Below, in pieces: positions 6,879 to 7,324 of a stretch of 7,324 nucleotides of DNA. Source of the stretch: Flavobacteriales bacterium (GTDB lineage Bacteria > Bacteroidota > Bacteroidia > Flavobacteriales > UA16). Under the pieces are notes generated by a model. The model worked only from the letters and a program-made list of their open reading frames with translations. It was not told the DNA's origin and searched no databases. The stretch lies in contig JAURKF010000141.1 in the NCBI GenBank assembly GCA_030831885.1, positions 1 to 7,324 on the forward strand, given 5' to 3'. Within the stretch, counting starts at the first letter, position 1; every line of letters starts with the position of its first letter. Both the position numbers and the translations under genes were made by a program.

Positions 6879-6891
6879 AGGGTCTTAAGTT

Positions 6892-6920
6892 CAAAATTGA
6901 GGGAAGCTAAAGTAGTTCAA
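6892..6920 (-). promoter_or_regulatory. Candidate Bacteroidota-type promoter for the mutase operon
   Basis: On the minus strand TTG (6920-6918), an 18-base spacer and CAATTTTG (6899-6892) match the TTG / TAnnTTTG pattern with one mismatch in the -7 element. It lies in the short gap between the terminator at 6933-6968 and the mutase ATG at 6878, where a promoter is required. The implied untranslated leader would be short, roughly 10 bases, and shows no Shine-Dalgarno. Confidence 0.4.
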
Positions 6921-6932
6921 GGGAGCAGCACA

Positions 6933-6968
6933 ACAAAAAAGGCAAAGCCGCAGCCTTGCCTTTTTTGT
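6933..6968. terminator. Bidirectional rho-independent terminator
   Basis: ACAAAAAAGGCAA (6933-6945) pairs fully with TTGCCTTTTTTGT (6956-6968). The inner bases extend the stem by two pairs past one A-C mismatch, leaving a four-base loop. The GC-rich core is flanked by A6 on one side and T6 on the other, so it can work on both strands. On the minus strand it lies 17 bases after the TPR gene stop and separates that transcript from the mutase operon. Confidence 0.88.
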
Positions 6969-6984
6969 CAATACATTCTTTCAA

Positions 6985-7324
6985 TTATTGCTGTGGAATC
7001 AATTCACATGTTCCTTTTGCTGAAACAAGGTTCGGATCAGCCAATAGTGTGGTGGCAATTTTATTGGCAGCATCGAGCTCAACAGTTTTGATTAAAGCTG
7101 CTTTGCTGAATTCGAAATTCTTGTTCAGGTTGTAAAACACACCCAAGTAATTGTAGGCTTCAATTAGATTTTTTTTGTTGGCTTCAATTACGCGTGAGTC
7201 GGTTCCTACCAAGCGAATAAATTTTTCGTGGAATGGTTTGGCTAAACCGGCGATGGGTTGGTCGGGATTCACCTCTAATCGGTTGTTGCATCTTCCCCTC
7301 CAAAAGTTGGCATCCGGGTATTTG
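6985..7324 (-). CDS. Tetratricopeptide-repeat protein, C-terminal part (partial, runs off the right edge)
   Basis: The frame is open from the right edge (first full codon 7323-7321) to TAA at 6987-6985, giving 112 visible residues; the N-terminal part lies outside the window. A GTG at 7272-7270 could be mistaken for a start. However, the frame continues upstream with protein-like sequence (KYPDANFWRGRCNNRLEVNPD), so it is internal. Helical pairs with TPR character are visible: YPDANFWRGRCNNRL leading to a GLAKPFHEKFI helix, then AYNYLGVFYNLNKNFEFSKAA and ALIKTVELDAAN, with the LG-Y and A-A spacing of the 34-residue repeat. Similar TPR proteins with this C-terminal layout are common in Bacteroidota, often secreted or envelope-linked, and act as protein-binding scaffolds. 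No specific partner can be named. The gene is closed by the terminator at 6933-6968. Confidence 0.8.
   Translation of the reverse strand, partial: KYPDANFWRGRCNNRLEVNPDQPIAGLAKPFHEKFIRLVGTDSRVIEANKKNLIEAYNYLGVFYNLNKNFEFSKAALIKTVELDAANKIATTLLADPNLVSAKGTCELIPQQ

Noticed and set aside
7270..7272. GTG as the start of a 95-residue right-edge protein.
   Set aside because: The same frame stays open to the window end with TPR-like sequence, so the codon is internal and the gene is truncated by the window.

Overview
The window looks like a chromosomal segment of a member of the Bacteroidota (Flavobacteriia, Chitinophagia or a relative). The evidence is a TonB-dependent receptor with an N-terminal carboxypeptidase-regulatory-like domain, a small Cys/His-rich protein of the Bacteroidota HYC_CC_PP type, weak or absent Shine-Dalgarno sequences, and a candidate promoter close to the Bacteroidota -33 TTG / -7 TAnnTTTG pattern. 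Base composition looks moderate (AT slightly above GC by eye). No insertion sequence, CRISPR array, tRNA, rRNA or phage gene is visible.

Layout from left to right. Bases 1-89 are an unresolved flank. A methylated-DNA--protein-cysteine methyltransferase (DNA repair) lies on the + strand at 90-563. Its stop codon directly abuts the stop codon of a convergent run of five minus-strand genes. Read in transcription order (right to left), these are a phospho-sugar mutase (6878-5145), a family 39-like membrane glycosyltransferase (5145-3751, sharing one base with the mutase stop), a Cys/His-rich HYC_CC_PP-type protein (3734-3339), a secreted heavy-metal-associated (HMA) domain protein (3232-2885) and a TonB-dependent receptor (2879-564). 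Upstream of them, a strong bidirectional hairpin terminator (6933-6968) closes a tetratricopeptide-repeat protein gene that runs off the right edge.

How the genes work together. The mutase and glycosyltransferase form a translationally coupled pair, probably making a sugar phosphate and transferring sugar to a lipid or surface glycan. The HYC_CC_PP, HMA and receptor genes form a second block. All three products are predicted to enter the envelope and all carry vicinal cysteines, which suggests a metal-handling relay (copper is the best guess) from outer membrane to periplasm. That block has a 106-base internal spacer holding a perfect 7-base inverted repeat and a weak promoter-like sequence, so it may be controlled separately from the sugar genes. 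The metal and the direction of transport are inferences; the architecture and motifs are directly visible.
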